Part shown: positions 24,181 to 35,401 of the stretch, in pieces
Numbering within the stretch: position 1 is the first letter of the stretch
Layout of the letters: each line of letters begins with the position of its first letter
DNA from: Talpa occidentalis
Lineage: Eukaryota > Chordata > Mammalia > Eulipotyphla > Talpidae
Assembly: GCF_014898055.3 (NCBI RefSeq)
Contig: NW_023605305.1
Span: 116,386,234-116,450,233, forward strand
Length of the DNA: 64,000 nucleotides
Direction: 5' to 3'
Made by a program: the position numbers and the translations under genes
The notes under the pieces: model-generated
Database searches by the model: none
Told to the model about the DNA's origin: nothing
The model's input: the letters and a program-made list of their open reading frames with translations, nothing else

Positions 24181-25764
24181 GGCCGTGCCCTCTCCTCAGC
24201 ACCGTCTCGGGGACTAAAGCCGGGGGGAGAGAACACGCCCCGGGCGTCAGAGCGGGTGGAGGTTTCGGGATTTCGGGGTCACGGAGAGAGTGGCTTCCTC
24301 TGCGTGGATGGGCCGGCCACTTCATTTTCTGGCCAATTTTCCAGAAGGAGCTGGATTCGTCTTTGTTTGCAAAGAAACCAGGGTCCGTCATCTGGCCAGT
24401 TCCCCTGCTTTTGGAACGCTGTTGCCCCGAGGTCTTCACAACGCCGCGGGCCTGGCTCCCGGCTGACCGCGCCGCTATTTCTGGCGGACGCTCGGCTTCT
24501 CGCTCCGGGTGGAGGGCGTTCCCCTTCCCTGGGGGAGCCAGGGTGGCCGCCCGCCTTGGAGGCCTCGCTTCTGCTCTCGGGGTGCGGGGCGGAGGCCTCG
24601 GGGTCCCAAGGGATAACGGCCCTGCGCTGTGAGCAGCTCCGCGGCGGGGCTGCTGGTCAGCTCGGCGAGGCAGCCGCTGGCCGGAGAGGCGCGAAGGGCA
24701 GGGTGGTGAGCGCGGCCGCCTGGGCCCTGCCGCTGCCTGGCACGGGGCTCTGCTGAGTGGACGCTGCTCTAGTGAGCGCGCTTGCGGCCACGCACCCACG
24801 CTGGAGCTCTGCCCCGCCGCGCACTGTTCACGTACGTGACTGTCCGGAGGGCACAGATACAGGGAGCCCCGAGCAGTGGGGATTGGGGAGACACCACGCT
24901 GCCACGCCCGGGGGCGTCTGCGGGCAGGCGTGGGGGTCCTGTGCGTCGGGTCAGGAGGCCAGGCTGCCCAGGGCGGACTAAGACATCAGGCGAGGACGCG
25001 GTGCCTTAACAAGAGCGAGGACACAATGTGTCGGCTTCTGTCCAGCGCAGGACAACTCCGCGGGGACCGAGCGGGCGCGTGAGCCTCCGTGAAGTTCACA
25101 TTTTAAAGGGTTTAGTGACCACCGTGCCCGACTTGGCAACGCAGAGGTGATTTTCAGTGAGGTCCTCGGTGGGATCTGATCGGAGGAGGGGGGACACTCG
25201 TGGTGTGAAGGCAGATGCCCACTGGAGGTGGCTGGGGGTGGGGCCCCGGGCCCCGTCGGGAATCTCGAATCTCCTGCGTTTCCCTGACGAGGGGCTGATG
25301 AGCCCGACTGAACGGGAGATTTCCAGGCTGCTCTTGGCCAGGTGGCCGGCGTCCTACTCCCTCCGGCATGCTTCAGCTGGCGTCTCCCCATCTGTCTGCC
25401 GAGGGCAGTCTGCGCCTCAGCTCTCCCTGGGGGGCAGTGATCAGCAGCCTTGCAGCCAAACCTTCACTCTGCTTCCAACCCCGAATCGGGTGACTTGGCT
25501 CCGCTCAGGGCAAGTCTGCCTGCAAATGACGCCTGGGGCCTCCAGTCTCAGGAGTCCGGAGCTGAGGCGCAGAGCGAAAGGGGTGTCTCTTCCCCTGCAA
25601 GTTCGGAGCAGGCTTGCTAGGCGACCCCCAGGGCCCGCGGCAGCCTCCAACCCCAGGGGACGCCCCCTGAATCCGGGCGCGGGCATCCCAGCTCTCATGC
25701 CCACCCGCTTTGCTGTGACTCCACATCTGTCCCCGCACCCGGTGAAGGCAGGTGGCCAGCGGCT

Positions 25765-25860
25765 CCGGGTCAGTGAACAGACAAATGTGAGAAAGTTTCT
25801 CAAATCATCTTTACATCGCCTATGTCCGGCGCACAGTAGGTCCTCACTAGCCATCTAAAC
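25765..25860 (+). mobile_element. MIR SINE 3' end relic
   Basis: GAGAAAGTTTCTCAAATCATC, then ATGTCCGGCGCACAGTAGGTCCTCACTAG parallels the end of MIR (gcctggcacatagtaggtgctcaataaat). The 5' part is not clear. Confidence 0.5.
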
Positions 25861-26009
25861 ACAAGTTTGGCGCGTGCAGTGGGAGGCTTCACCAGCTCAA
25901 AAGCCTCCAGGTGCCAGGGGTGGGCAGCACGAGGGGCAGGCTGGCGTGGGCCCCGGGGAGAGCAGGGCTGGGTGGAGGGAGCCTGCCTCTCTCAGAGAGC
26001 TCGCAGGCA

Positions 26010-26700
26010 GGGTTTAAAGGAGTATTTGTTTATTGAGGTAATGTTGGCTTATAGGCTAGCTGGTGTGGGGGTACAGGCTCACCCTCTTGGATCACACCAC
26101 ATGCCTCCCCCACGGGGGCCTCGGCCCTGCAGGCAGATTCCTGGAGTCCACTTCGCGTTCGTGGGGTCTGCTCCTCTGTTTGCGGCACACCTCACGCAAA
26201 TGGGGTCCTTGGTCTTTCTCCCCTGACTCATCTCACTCAGCACCACCCCATCCAGTCTCATCCACGCTATTGCACATGGCACGATTCACCTTTTTCGCAG
26301 CCGAGTAGTATTCCGCCATATATTGACACAGGCTCTTCCTAATCTGTCCTGGGCACTGAGGGGCTCGCGTAACCGTAACTGGCTGCTGTAAATGGCCGCA
26401 GCGAACGTCGTGGCAGACAACCCTCCAAGTTAGGGTCCTGCCTTCTTCCTGTGGATGCCCGGGGTGGGATTGCTGGGCCCAAGGCAGCTCTGTTTTTAAT
26501 ATTCCGAGAAGCCGCCACACTGTTTTGCACGGGGGCTGCCTGCCCATCCCTCCACAGTGGGCGCGACCCCCAGTGCCCACACAGGCAGCGAGGACGCCAC
26601 TGGCCTACACCTTCGCTTCCCAGCCCTGTGCGCTCCGAGCGAGGGAGTATTCTCACCCGCCAGCTCAGACACGAGCGAGGTGGGGTGGCCACGTTAACGG
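26010..26700 (-). mobile_element. L1 LINE 3' end, antisense
   Basis: The left edge GTATTTGTTTATTGAGGTAATGTTGGC is the L1 3' UTR end read backwards; further right come CTCATCTCACTCAGCACC, GCACATGGCACGATTCACC, GAGTAGTATTCCGCCATATATTG and CCATCCCTCCACAGTGGG, all in the order of reversed L1 ORF2 tail. The tattgaggtaa-type tail is characteristic of laurasiatherian L1 such as that of horses and bats, from memory. The frame is fully degraded. Confidence 0.85.
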
Positions 26701-26909
26701 GGTGGGGGAAGGTTGACCTCATTTGACTCCAGAGACCCAGAGCCACGTCTCAGAATCGCCCTTTCCGCGGGGAGGAGATGCTCGAGCCTTGGTGTGGTCA
26801 CGTGCCCCTCTGCCGAGTTGGGTTGGCATGCTTTTGCCCCCCAGCTGGCCTGCTCCCCAGAATCCCACAGGTCTAGGCAAGAGCTGGTGACCCTGAATTC
26901 ATAACGGGC

Positions 26910-27935
26910 TAAGCACAGACCCCCCCACCCCCACCCCAGGACCTAAGTCTCCCAAGACCCCAGATCCCTTAACGTTCGTGACGTGAAGCCACATAATTCC
27001 ACATAATTCAGAGGAAACACTGATTTCAGACCAGCCTGGACTCAAGGCCGGTCCAGCCCCCACAGCCTCCCCTCTGCTGTCAGCTGCCTGGCGGGGCTGC
27101 ATCCGGGGACTGGCTTGTCCCAGAGGCACCAGCACCTCCCACAGAGCCTGGTCTGCCCACCCCCGCCTTGGTGCCAGCAGGGCCCCCCACCGCACCCCAG
27201 CCTCTGCTCGGTCCAGAGAACACGGCCACAGGCCTAGCAGGCGATTCTGGCTCCGCAGCCGGTTGGGAGAAGCATCCTGAAAGAACAAAGGCTGGTTGCG
27301 ATTTCACGGCATGAGCCTGGTCTCCGGTGCCGGGGGAGCTGCTTCCGGGCCTCTGCTGTGAGGCGGCAGAGCCTGCACCCCAGACACTGGTGGGAGAGGC
27401 CGGAGCCGGGCCGGGCCCCCCTCGCTCCTCAGTTATAATGCCGGCAAGCGGTCTGTCCGGCAAGAAAGGCGGCACGATGCGAGAGGATCCCAGCCGTTGT
27501 GTCCCGGGGGGCTCGGGACAGGCTCCCCGCCTAGACAGGCAGCAGGAAAGCAAACCCGACCGACGTCCGGCCAGCGCCGCCTCTGCAGCCCCATCTCAGA
27601 CAAGGGCTAGTCCCTGCACCCCCAGGGGGGCCGCATTCAGAATGCCCCGACAAGGAGCTGTGCGGGCTGGGCTGGAGGCGAGAGGGGCGTTTGTGCTCCG
27701 TGTGGACAGTGAGCCCAGGACACTGCAAGCTGCCTGGCCACTGAGATCGATTCCTGGGCAGCGAGGGGCTCTGGGCAGCGAGGGACCCCAGGCAGTGAGA
27801 TCCCTGGGCAGTGAGGGGCCCCAGCTCCTGCTCAGCACCACCCCGGATGGCAGCCTGACCGCTGGCCAGTTCTTCCCCACTTAGTCATTTGCCAGAAAGG
27901 GCCCAGGGACAGCTGAGATCAGAGGCGACCCAAAG
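26910..27935. other. GC-rich intron with short tandem repeats
   Basis: No gene. A C/A-rich run (CCCCCCCACCCCCACCCC) lies at 26921-26938, an ACATAATTC duplication at 26989-27010, and about four imperfect copies of CTGGGCAGYGAGGGGCYC at 27754-27825 (period 17-19). Confidence 0.5.
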
Positions 27936-27939
27936 CCGG

Positions 27940-28025
27940 GTGTGTTCTGTTCAGCTGAAAATTTGAAACACTTGCCAGCGTGAAACAGTTGAAAGCTTTC
28001 AACTAAAAATTCAGGTTTTCACCTT
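27940..28025. promoter_or_regulatory. AT-rich island with an 18-base perfect palindrome
   Basis: An AT-rich block (GTTCAGCTGAAAATTTGAAAC, CAACTAAAAATTCAGG) that contains AGTTGAAAGCTTTCAACT at 27987-28004, a perfect 18-base palindrome. Nine-base arms without a loop make cruciform extrusion unlikely in short DNA, but such symmetry is typical of a dimer binding site. Confidence 0.5.
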
Positions 28026-28029
28026 CGCT

Positions 28030-30420
28030 GGAAGGCCAGGAGGGCAGCCTTCGCGCCTGGCACCGGGGCCGGAGGCCTGCGGTGGGGCCCCTGGGTGGGC
28101 TGGGTGTTGGCTACCCCCACGGGCGCCAGGGCACTGCCTTGCCCGTGGTGAGCTGGGCCTGCTGCCCTGTCGCTGTGCTGGTGCTGCCGACCGGCTGGGC
28201 TGACTCAGCCTGTCGTGGGCCTGGTCCTGTGGGCATCGCCCCTGACCCGAGGACATGGGCTGGTCACGGCTGGGCTGGGACAGATGGCGCCTGGGTCAGG
28301 GCCGCCCGCGTCCACCCCGCCTGTGAGCTGAGCACAGGCCCCACCTGGTGCAGGGTCTGGACGACGGGGCCAGGTTCTGGGATTGCTCACGGCCCAGAGT
28401 CCATCCGGGACGTCTCACTCTTCACACACACGGCACTGGCTTCCTGGAGTCCGGCCACCGTGTGCGGCGTGTGTCCGGTGCTGCAGGCCCAGGGTCCCCA
28501 CCCTCTCTGGAGGGTTTCCCCAGATGTTGTCATGGGCGACCTGAGCTGACCTCCTGGGCCCTCGGAATTCTGGGCCCTGTCCCTTCGCAGGTCCCGGGGC
28601 TGCCGCACGGGCCGCGCGTGTCCGGAGGCGCGGGGCAGGGAGCCCCCACCGCCCACCCAGCATGCTGCAGCCACTCGGGAGCACCCGCTGCCCGGGGGAA
28701 ACACTGCCGTGGGCAGCCTCAGCACCCAGGCCGGCCCTCCCGCCCCAGGGACTTCCCGGGTCGGGGGCGTCAGCAGGAAGGGGCTGCAAGGAGCGCGCGC
28801 AGGGGCCGTACCGGGAACTCGCCCGCCCTTTCCCTCAAACTCCCTCCTCCAGGAGAACGCTGGCCGCTCCGCGCGTCCCTCCCTGCCCAGCCCAGCTGCG
28901 CTGTCGCCCCTCGCGGTCCAACCTGACCTGCCACCTGTGCCTTCCTCCAACCGCGCGCGAGCCGGTGCTGACCGCCCTGTCTCCCGGCACCGCCCCGCTG
29001 CCAGGCCTGCCTAAAGAGTGTGCGTCCTTCTCAAGCCTGGACCGTCCCCTCCACCTGCGCGCCAGGCCTCGCCCGCTGGAGGACGCCCACAGCACGCACG
29101 GGACGCAGCTCTCCCATGCGAGGCCACCGGCTCCCGGCCCACATCAAGCTGAGTGGTCTCGCGGCCATGAGGCCCCGGAAGTGGAGACCGGAGTGCAGCG
29201 AGCCACCCGCCGCGTGGGTCAGCGTCCACGGAGGCGTGGGTCAGCACACGGCCCAGGTGCGACCGCAGGGCTCACAGTGGTGCCCCATGTCCACGGTGCG
29301 AGGACGTGGCCCAGGAGCTGCGGCAGGGCCAGGGGTGCATGTGAGGCCACTGCACCCCCTTGGGCTGGGCCGGCCACACACTGGGCAGCTTCGGCACGAG
29401 ACCGTCCCTCGTGGCAAAGAGTGGCCTGTCGTGGTGCCATGCGGGGTGTCCATGGGTGGCCCCCGCCCTGACCCCTGTGCTGCTGTGGCCGCGGGCACTC
29501 TGGGACGCGCTCTGCACCGTCTCCGCCTGGAGGGGGGCGTAGACAGTCGTGCCCTGACGGGGACATATGCTCGTCACACCGGCCAACGCTAGTGTCCGCG
29601 GTGGCTCCAGGGGACGCTCCTAGCCACGTCCTGGACGGGACTGCCTCCTCCCGCCGTCCACGCCGCCACGCCCCGCTTGAGGAGGAGGCTCAGGCCGGGG
29701 GGTGGGGGGACCGGCGTGAGCCGAGAGACGCGGATGCCCAGGAACAGGAGGAGGACATGGGGACGCCCTACTTTCTGGGCGAATGTGGCTCTTCACTCGG
29801 CCGGGGCTGGACAGTGGCCAGGGGATTGAAGCCAGCAGGGAGGCGCCAGGAGTGAGCTGTCGCCGAAAGAGGAAGCAAATGTTTAGCCTGGTGGCTCTCG
29901 CGGGCGGTGCCCGGCCGGCAGCACCCGCCGTTCAGAAGTCTTCGGAAATGGAAACGCCTGTCCCGACCCCGACCCGCGGCCTGTCCTCTGTCCGCCTAGA
30001 CCCGTGACACGTCCCCTGGTGCTCCGCACTGGCGAGCACAGCTGAGTTTAACCCTGAGCCCAGAAGTGAGGGCGGGATGGGGTGACTCGCGCCTGCGCCC
30101 CAGAAGCGAGGATGGGATGGGGGCAGCATGCTAGGGGCTCCCCTCTGCGGGTCTCATCTGGTTCGCTGCAGCTACACCAGTTCTCCTGACTGTCAAGCAG
30201 GGGTGCTTAAACGTGGGTGCTCATCCCGGAAGCGGCATCCCGGAAGCCTCCTCACCCTAAGGTCCCCGGGGCGGGGTCGGTGCCGGCCTCCCTGCGCAGG
30301 CCTCGGAGACCTCACCCTATCGTGCACACACGGATCAGACCTGCAGCCGAGTTGGGGAGCCCAGGCCTGTCACACTGACCCGGGGGGGCATTTAGCACGC
30401 GGCAGCCCATCCTCAGCAGT
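28030..30420. other. GC-rich intron, no gene seen
   Basis: CpG-rich throughout. Small duplications: GTGGGTCAGCGTCCACGGAG with a shifted copy at about 29213-29245, and a 43-base-spaced pair of CCCAGAAGYGAGG..GGGATGGGG at 30058 and 30101. The 28662-29471 frame of 269 codons is biased in composition and unlike any known protein. Confidence 0.5.
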
Positions 30421-30429
30421 GACTGTCCA

Positions 30430-30500
30430 GTGACTCCCCGAGAGCTAATAAGCTGCTTCGTCCTGGCGGAGCCAAGCAGCCACCGCTAATGAAGTCTCAT
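30430..30500. promoter_or_regulatory. Possible short conserved element
   Basis: GAGAGCTAATAAGCTGCTTCG and CACCGCTAATGAAGTCTC contain two TAAT cores 50 bases apart in an otherwise GC-rich stretch. Weak, composition-based. Confidence 0.25.
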
Positions 30501-30504
30501 CCGT

Positions 30505-33310
30505 CAAGGTGCCAGCCGCGGCCCCAGGAGGCCCTTCCGTGGGCCGAGCTCCCCTTCCGCCAGCCCGGACCGGGCGGGCCTAGCCTGGCCCCTGCTCGCC
30601 CCCAGCCAGAGAGCGGGGGGACAGGACACCCGCTGGCGCTTGATTATGAAGCGCGTGGACAGCTGCGCGAGCTGGTAGCCCGCACAAGCCGCTTCCGCGC
30701 CGCCGCGTAAACCCTGCCGGGCCTGACTGTGCCCAGCCCTCCGCCTGCACAGCCTGCGCGCGGGCCTCGCGGGTCGCAGACACCATCGAGCCTACTGGCC
30801 AGCTGCAGGGGGCCGTGGCCTGGGCCGGAGTCCAAGAGTGGCCGCTCCCAGGTCACACCCGGCTCTGTGATCTCTTGGCCCGAGAGCAAGACACCGGGCG
30901 TCTGAGCTGGCACAGGGCGGGGAGCTCAGGCCCGTCCCCGTGGTTGTCGCCGGAGAGCAGGCTGCCCACGGTGGCCCTTGTCCCTCAGCATCCCCCAGGG
31001 CTGCGCCAACACCTCTGAGCTCAGCTGCCCGACTCGGCAGGCCTGGGGCCAGCACTGAGGGGAGGGCCGCGGCCCCCCAAGTGCCCACACTACCCCTGAG
31101 CTGCTGTAACTTGAGTGCTTGGCCCTCCCCAGCCCTCCCCAGGGACCGCTGCTCGAGCCTCTGAGCCCCCATTTCTGCATCTGCCCACTGGCCTGTCAGG
31201 GAGTTTCTGAGCGACGAGACCAACTTATGGGGGAATCATGACAACGCGGAAAACAACACGAGTGAGTTTTTTGCACGGTGCTGACCACAGAGGGGCCGTC
31301 TGAGGCCGGCCACCTCGTCATGGCTCCCAGGGGCCATGCATGTCCCGCAGGCGGGCAGCAGAGGGGGCCTGGGCTGGCCCTCCTGGTCCCTGGGCTCCGC
31401 GCCGTGCCAGCCCCAGGCAGCACCACGCATGGCTCGAGGAGGGGGGTCATCAGCAGGAACCCCGTCTGCCTAGTGAGTAGCCTGGAGGGAGGATGTTGGA
31501 GCTGGGGGAGTCCCGGCTGGGGAGGGGCCCAGGCCAGGGAGGGACAGTTTGGGGCCTGTGGGCCAACTGCTGAGTTACCGCTGACAAAAGCAATTTAAGG
31601 CAAATGTTACGTTTCCCACGTCTGTCCGTCACTGTGATTTCAGGGTGCACAGTTCACCCCTCGACGTGTGCACACACCTGTCTCACCTCTGCAGTGGCCC
31701 CAGCCAAGGTCCTGCCACCCCCGGCCCTCTGGGTCTGGATCCCTCTCCTGGCTGGGCCGTTGCTTCCCCTGCGCCCCAGCTCAGGCCTGTGCAGCCTCTG
31801 CCCAGCGTGTGGGGCTGCCTGCCTGGGGGCGGGGGCCGGAGGGTCTGCCTGTCGGGGGGCGGGGCCGGGGGACTGCAGGGCTGGGCGCAGAGGCATGGGG
31901 TGGAGGATGCGGCCGATGAGGGGATAAGAGAAAAACCACTGAAGTGGGGGTCACAGCTGGCCTGGCAGATGGGCTGCTGGGCTCGACGTGGGTGCGTTGG
32001 GGAGCAGAGGGCCAGTGTGGAGGCTGCCACAGCTTCTGAGCCACCCCCCTACTCCCACCTTGTCCTGTCTCTGACCTGATGCATCACCCCGGCCCCAGCT
32101 CCTCGGGTCCCCAAGCTCTGCTGCCCAGGCGGGCACCCCGCAGGCCGAGAGGAAGCAGCCCTTTGGGGGTTGGCCAGCCAGCAGCCAGATGGCAACACTG
32201 AGCCTCGCGGGCCTCTGGGGGCCCGGGGTGCTGGCAGGAAGCAGAGAACAAATCAGTGGAGTACGAAGACAAGGATGTTGTCTTTCTGCCTCGGGCCTCC
32301 CGGTGCTGGTGGGAACGGCAGGACCAGGGAGGCGTCTACTGCCTGTGTGGCCTCCGGGTGGCCGAGGACAGCGCTTTCAGCGATGGACGCTCCAGCAAGG
32401 GGGTCTGACCCCACATGCTGCTTCCTTCCGGCCTGCCTCTCCCGCCCCACAGCGCTCCCGGCGCCGAGGCCCACGCTGTCCCCACGCAGGGAGGACGCGG
32501 CCGCCTGCGGTGTTCCCGTCAGACGGGCCATGCCTGGGTTTGTGCTTGGTTTGGCTTCTTCAGCTTTTCTTTTATGGATGGGCAGCTGCAGGGGTGTGGG
32601 GACTCTGCGGCCGGTTCCGGGGGTTTTCACCCCGGCCAGCCCACCCCCCACCCCCGGGCCCGGTGCCCATCTTCCTCGCGGAGGGAGACCTGGAAGCAGC
32701 CAGTGGCGGGACCCAGGCCCAGCCGCAGGGAAGGCGGTGTCTGAGCCACGCCACACCGCAGCCGCTGGGCAGAGCCTGCGCCACACACCGCTGGCTGCCG
32801 TGGGCTCTGCTTTCCGTGCGTCTGACCATCGTCCGCCCTGCCCAGGGGGCTGTGGTGCAAGCGGAGTTTGTATGATCAGCCCATAAAGCCTTGCAGGGAT
32901 GTTGGACGCTGGCCCTGAGCCGACGGGCGGCGGGAGGTGATGGGCTCGCGCGCGCAGAGGGCCGGAGGGTGCCTGCTCGTGTCCCCGTCTGCCGCCCCGC
33001 AGCTCTCCCTGCCTCTGAGTGCCTGGAGGAGGCGGCTCTCTGGCCTCTTCTGCAAAGGGCACCAGTCCCATCTTGGTGGGCCGCCCAGATGGCTCATCTC
33101 AGTCTGGTCATCTCCCCAAACCCCACCTCCAAATACCGTGACCTTGGGGTTTGGGCTCTGACCCCCTGGTTTCTCTCTGTGTCTGTAAGGATGGACTTGG
33201 TCCCTGCCAGCACAGGCCTGGGTGTGTGAGTGTTTCAAGGCCACTGCCAACTCCCTCCCCTGCCCGTCATTCTCCTGCTTAGGCAGTGTCCCCAAACTCT
33301 GGAAAATACC
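30505..33310. other. GC-rich intron, no gene seen
   Basis: No recognised exon or transposon. Direct small repeats include CCCAGCCCTCC at 31128-31142. The slightly AT-richer segment 31205-31285 carries no recognisable motif set. Overlapping 230-270-codon frames at 32170-33071 on both strands are read as artefacts. Confidence 0.45.
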
Positions 33311-33314
33311 ACTT

Positions 33315-33640
33315 TTGTTTGTTATTTTTATTCTATTTTTTGCATTTTTTAATTGCGGTAACGTTGACTTACAGCACTATGTATGCTTTGGAGGCGTCAG
33401 GTCACCTTAAGATGTGGCCTGCCTACCCAGTGGAATACTACTCAGCTATGAAAAAGATGAACTCTCGCCGTTTATGACAACACCGGGGAATGGCTGGGGT
33501 GATGCTGAGGGAAATAAGTCAGAAGGAGAAAGATAAATGCTGGGTGATTTCCCTCACATGGAAAACGAGAAAAAACAGCAACAAGGGAACAGACAAACCA
33601 GACCAACCCCAGAAATCTGACGGTAGAACTAAGGTTCCGG
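33315..33640 (+). mobile_element. L1 LINE 3' end with 5' inversion (twin priming)
   Basis: The left piece (33315-33405) holds TTTTTAATTGCGGTAACGTTGACTTACAGC, which is the reversed L1 3' UTR end. The right piece (33408-33640) is in the forward sense: CCCAGTGGAATACTACTCAGC, TATGAAAAAGATGAAC, GAGGGAAATAAGTCAGAAGG and GAGAAAGATAAATGCTGGG, then the A-rich AACAGCAACAAGGGAAC tail region. Two opposite L1 halves meeting at a sharp junction are the mark of twin-primed reverse transcription. Confidence 0.8.
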
Positions 33641-34029
33641 AGGGCGTGGCTGGGGGCCTGGGCTGTGGGTGGTGCCTCTTTTGTTTGTGATGTTAACTTC
33701 CAAAGGCACAGCAGTGATAATTTGTTTCCACTTGCCTCATTTTGCTGCAGATTTGGGGCCTGATTTTTAAGCAGCTGCCCAGAGCCTGGGGCTTATTTCC
33801 CGAGGGGCACCCAGAGCTCGGTTACCCGAAACCGGCTTTTAGGGAGGAGAACGTGGGCAGGTCACAGCGGCTGCCCAGGCCCTCCTGGCCGCTGCCCCAA
33901 GCCTGCCAGCTCTCTAAAATCACGGCCATTCCTTGCCTGGGTGCAAATGTGTGGCGCACTGCTGCCGCGATGGACGGGGGGCAGGCAGAGGGCGCGGGGC
34001 TCGCTCGCGGGTCAGACGTTGCGCGTTAG

Positions 34030-34145
34030 AACCGCGGCCAGCTGAGTAACTCACGCGGACAAGGCTCTGCCTCGGTTTCCTGTCTGTGATGCAGCATCAG
34101 AGTCGGCCGCACCCTGGGGTGCGTAGGTCAGTCACGTAAAGAGGG
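34030..34145 (+). mobile_element. MIR SINE relic
   Basis: CTGAGTAACTCACGCGGACAAGGCTCTGCCTCGGTTTCCTGTCTGTGATG follows the MIR 3' half (gtgtgacctt..cctcagtttcctcatctgtaaaatg). Confidence 0.55.
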
Positions 34146-34360
34146 ACTCTTCAGCCTGCGGCCAGCTTGGCAGGGGCAGACACAGTAGCACGTAAGGGAC
34201 ATGCTAACGTTTACCCGGAGCTCCAGGCCCTGGGCTTTGCTTGGCCAGCCGCCGAGGGGGCGCCTCACGCCTCGCCCCGGAGCCACCGCTCCAGCCTCGG
34301 GTGGCAGAGCAGAGCAGATGGCCTCCTAAGCCCTACAAACGGGCCCTTTGGTGTCTGCCG

Positions 34361-34515
34361 TGTAGAAATGTGGATTTTCTGTGTCATTTGATCTCAGGTG
34401 ACTGCATTTGGCTGAAGGATTATTCCAGTAACTGAAGTAAAACCCTCTCGTGTATAAGAGGCTCTTTAGAATATTAGCTCTGAAACATTATTATTCTGAC
34501 TCCGACATGCTTTTT
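34361..34515. promoter_or_regulatory. AT-rich island, candidate conserved non-coding element
   Basis: One of the clearest AT islands: GTAGAAATGTGGATTTTCTG, TGTCATTTGATCTCAGG, GAAGGATTATTCCAG, TTTAGAATATTAGCTC and AAACATTATTATTCTGAC, with no recognisable transposon. It is bounded on both sides by CpG-rich sequence. A second AT-rich patch follows at 34945-35175 (TTCACTTATTATTTTAAGG, TCTAGATATTTCC). Confidence 0.45.
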
Positions 34516-35309
34516 CCTGGCCTCCAGGCCCTTCTCCACATGGCTCTTCCAGGGCTCCCCGGAAACTTCAGCTCCCCGCACGCCCCCCCGCCTTGTCCAC
34601 GAACTCTGTGCGGCCGTTTCACCCGTCCCCGGCCACCATCCACCCCGTCCTGCCTCGCGGGGCCCCGGGCCCACCGGCACCGTTGGGCCACGGCCCAGAC
34701 CACGTCCACCCTGGCCGGGGGCGCCGACCACGGGGTGGGGGCGGGGACAGCGCATTTCAGGGTCAGTCTCCGTCACGAGTGTTTTACAGAAGCGCGTTCT
34801 TGTCAACCCCCTGTTTCATGCCAGAATTTACATTCCTGGAGCAGTGAATCCCCCCGTGATGACACTCAGCACTGCCCTGGGTTTCGCTGCGGCAGCCACG
34901 AGCTGCAGAGGCAGGGAGCGCCTTCTCGCTCCCAGACACACGCGGGGCCAGATTTAAATTCTGTTTTCACTTATTATTTTAAGGCAGCTGACTCCAAGCA
35001 AGACCTGGGGAACTAAAAGGAACCATCTTGGCAGATGGTGAAAGGAAATAAGCAGCAAAGTGGCTCTGTTTGGGGTTGTTTTGTTACTGTCATTTTCAGA
35101 TCAAAGGAGCTTTAGATCTAGATATTTCCTAACTAAATTACAAACCCCATCCAGAGCTTTCTTATCCCCCATGCCTCTCGTGTCAGCAAGACGCCGGCGC
35201 GCCGGACGCGGGCTCTGGCGGGCAGCTCCAGGGGCCTGTCCTCGCAAACAGATTGAACAAACAGTTTGCTTCCATCTCTGGGTCCTCACCACGCCAGGCC
35301 CTGTCTGAG

Positions 35310-35400
35310 CACCTTCCAGGTTCACTCCTTCAATCTCACAGCAGCTCTTAGAGGATGAACTATTAGTGCCTTGTGCAAAGCAAGGAAGCCGGGCTGTGGC
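35310..35400 (+). mobile_element. L2/MIR-type relic
   Basis: TGTCTGAGCACCTTCCAGG, CACTCCTTCAATCTCACAGCAGCTCTTAGAGG and GAACTATTAGTGCC follow the common motif (gagcacct, atctcatttaatcctcacaaca, gtactattat) of old L2/MIR-class elements. Family not decided. Confidence 0.5.
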
Positions 35401-35401
35401 G

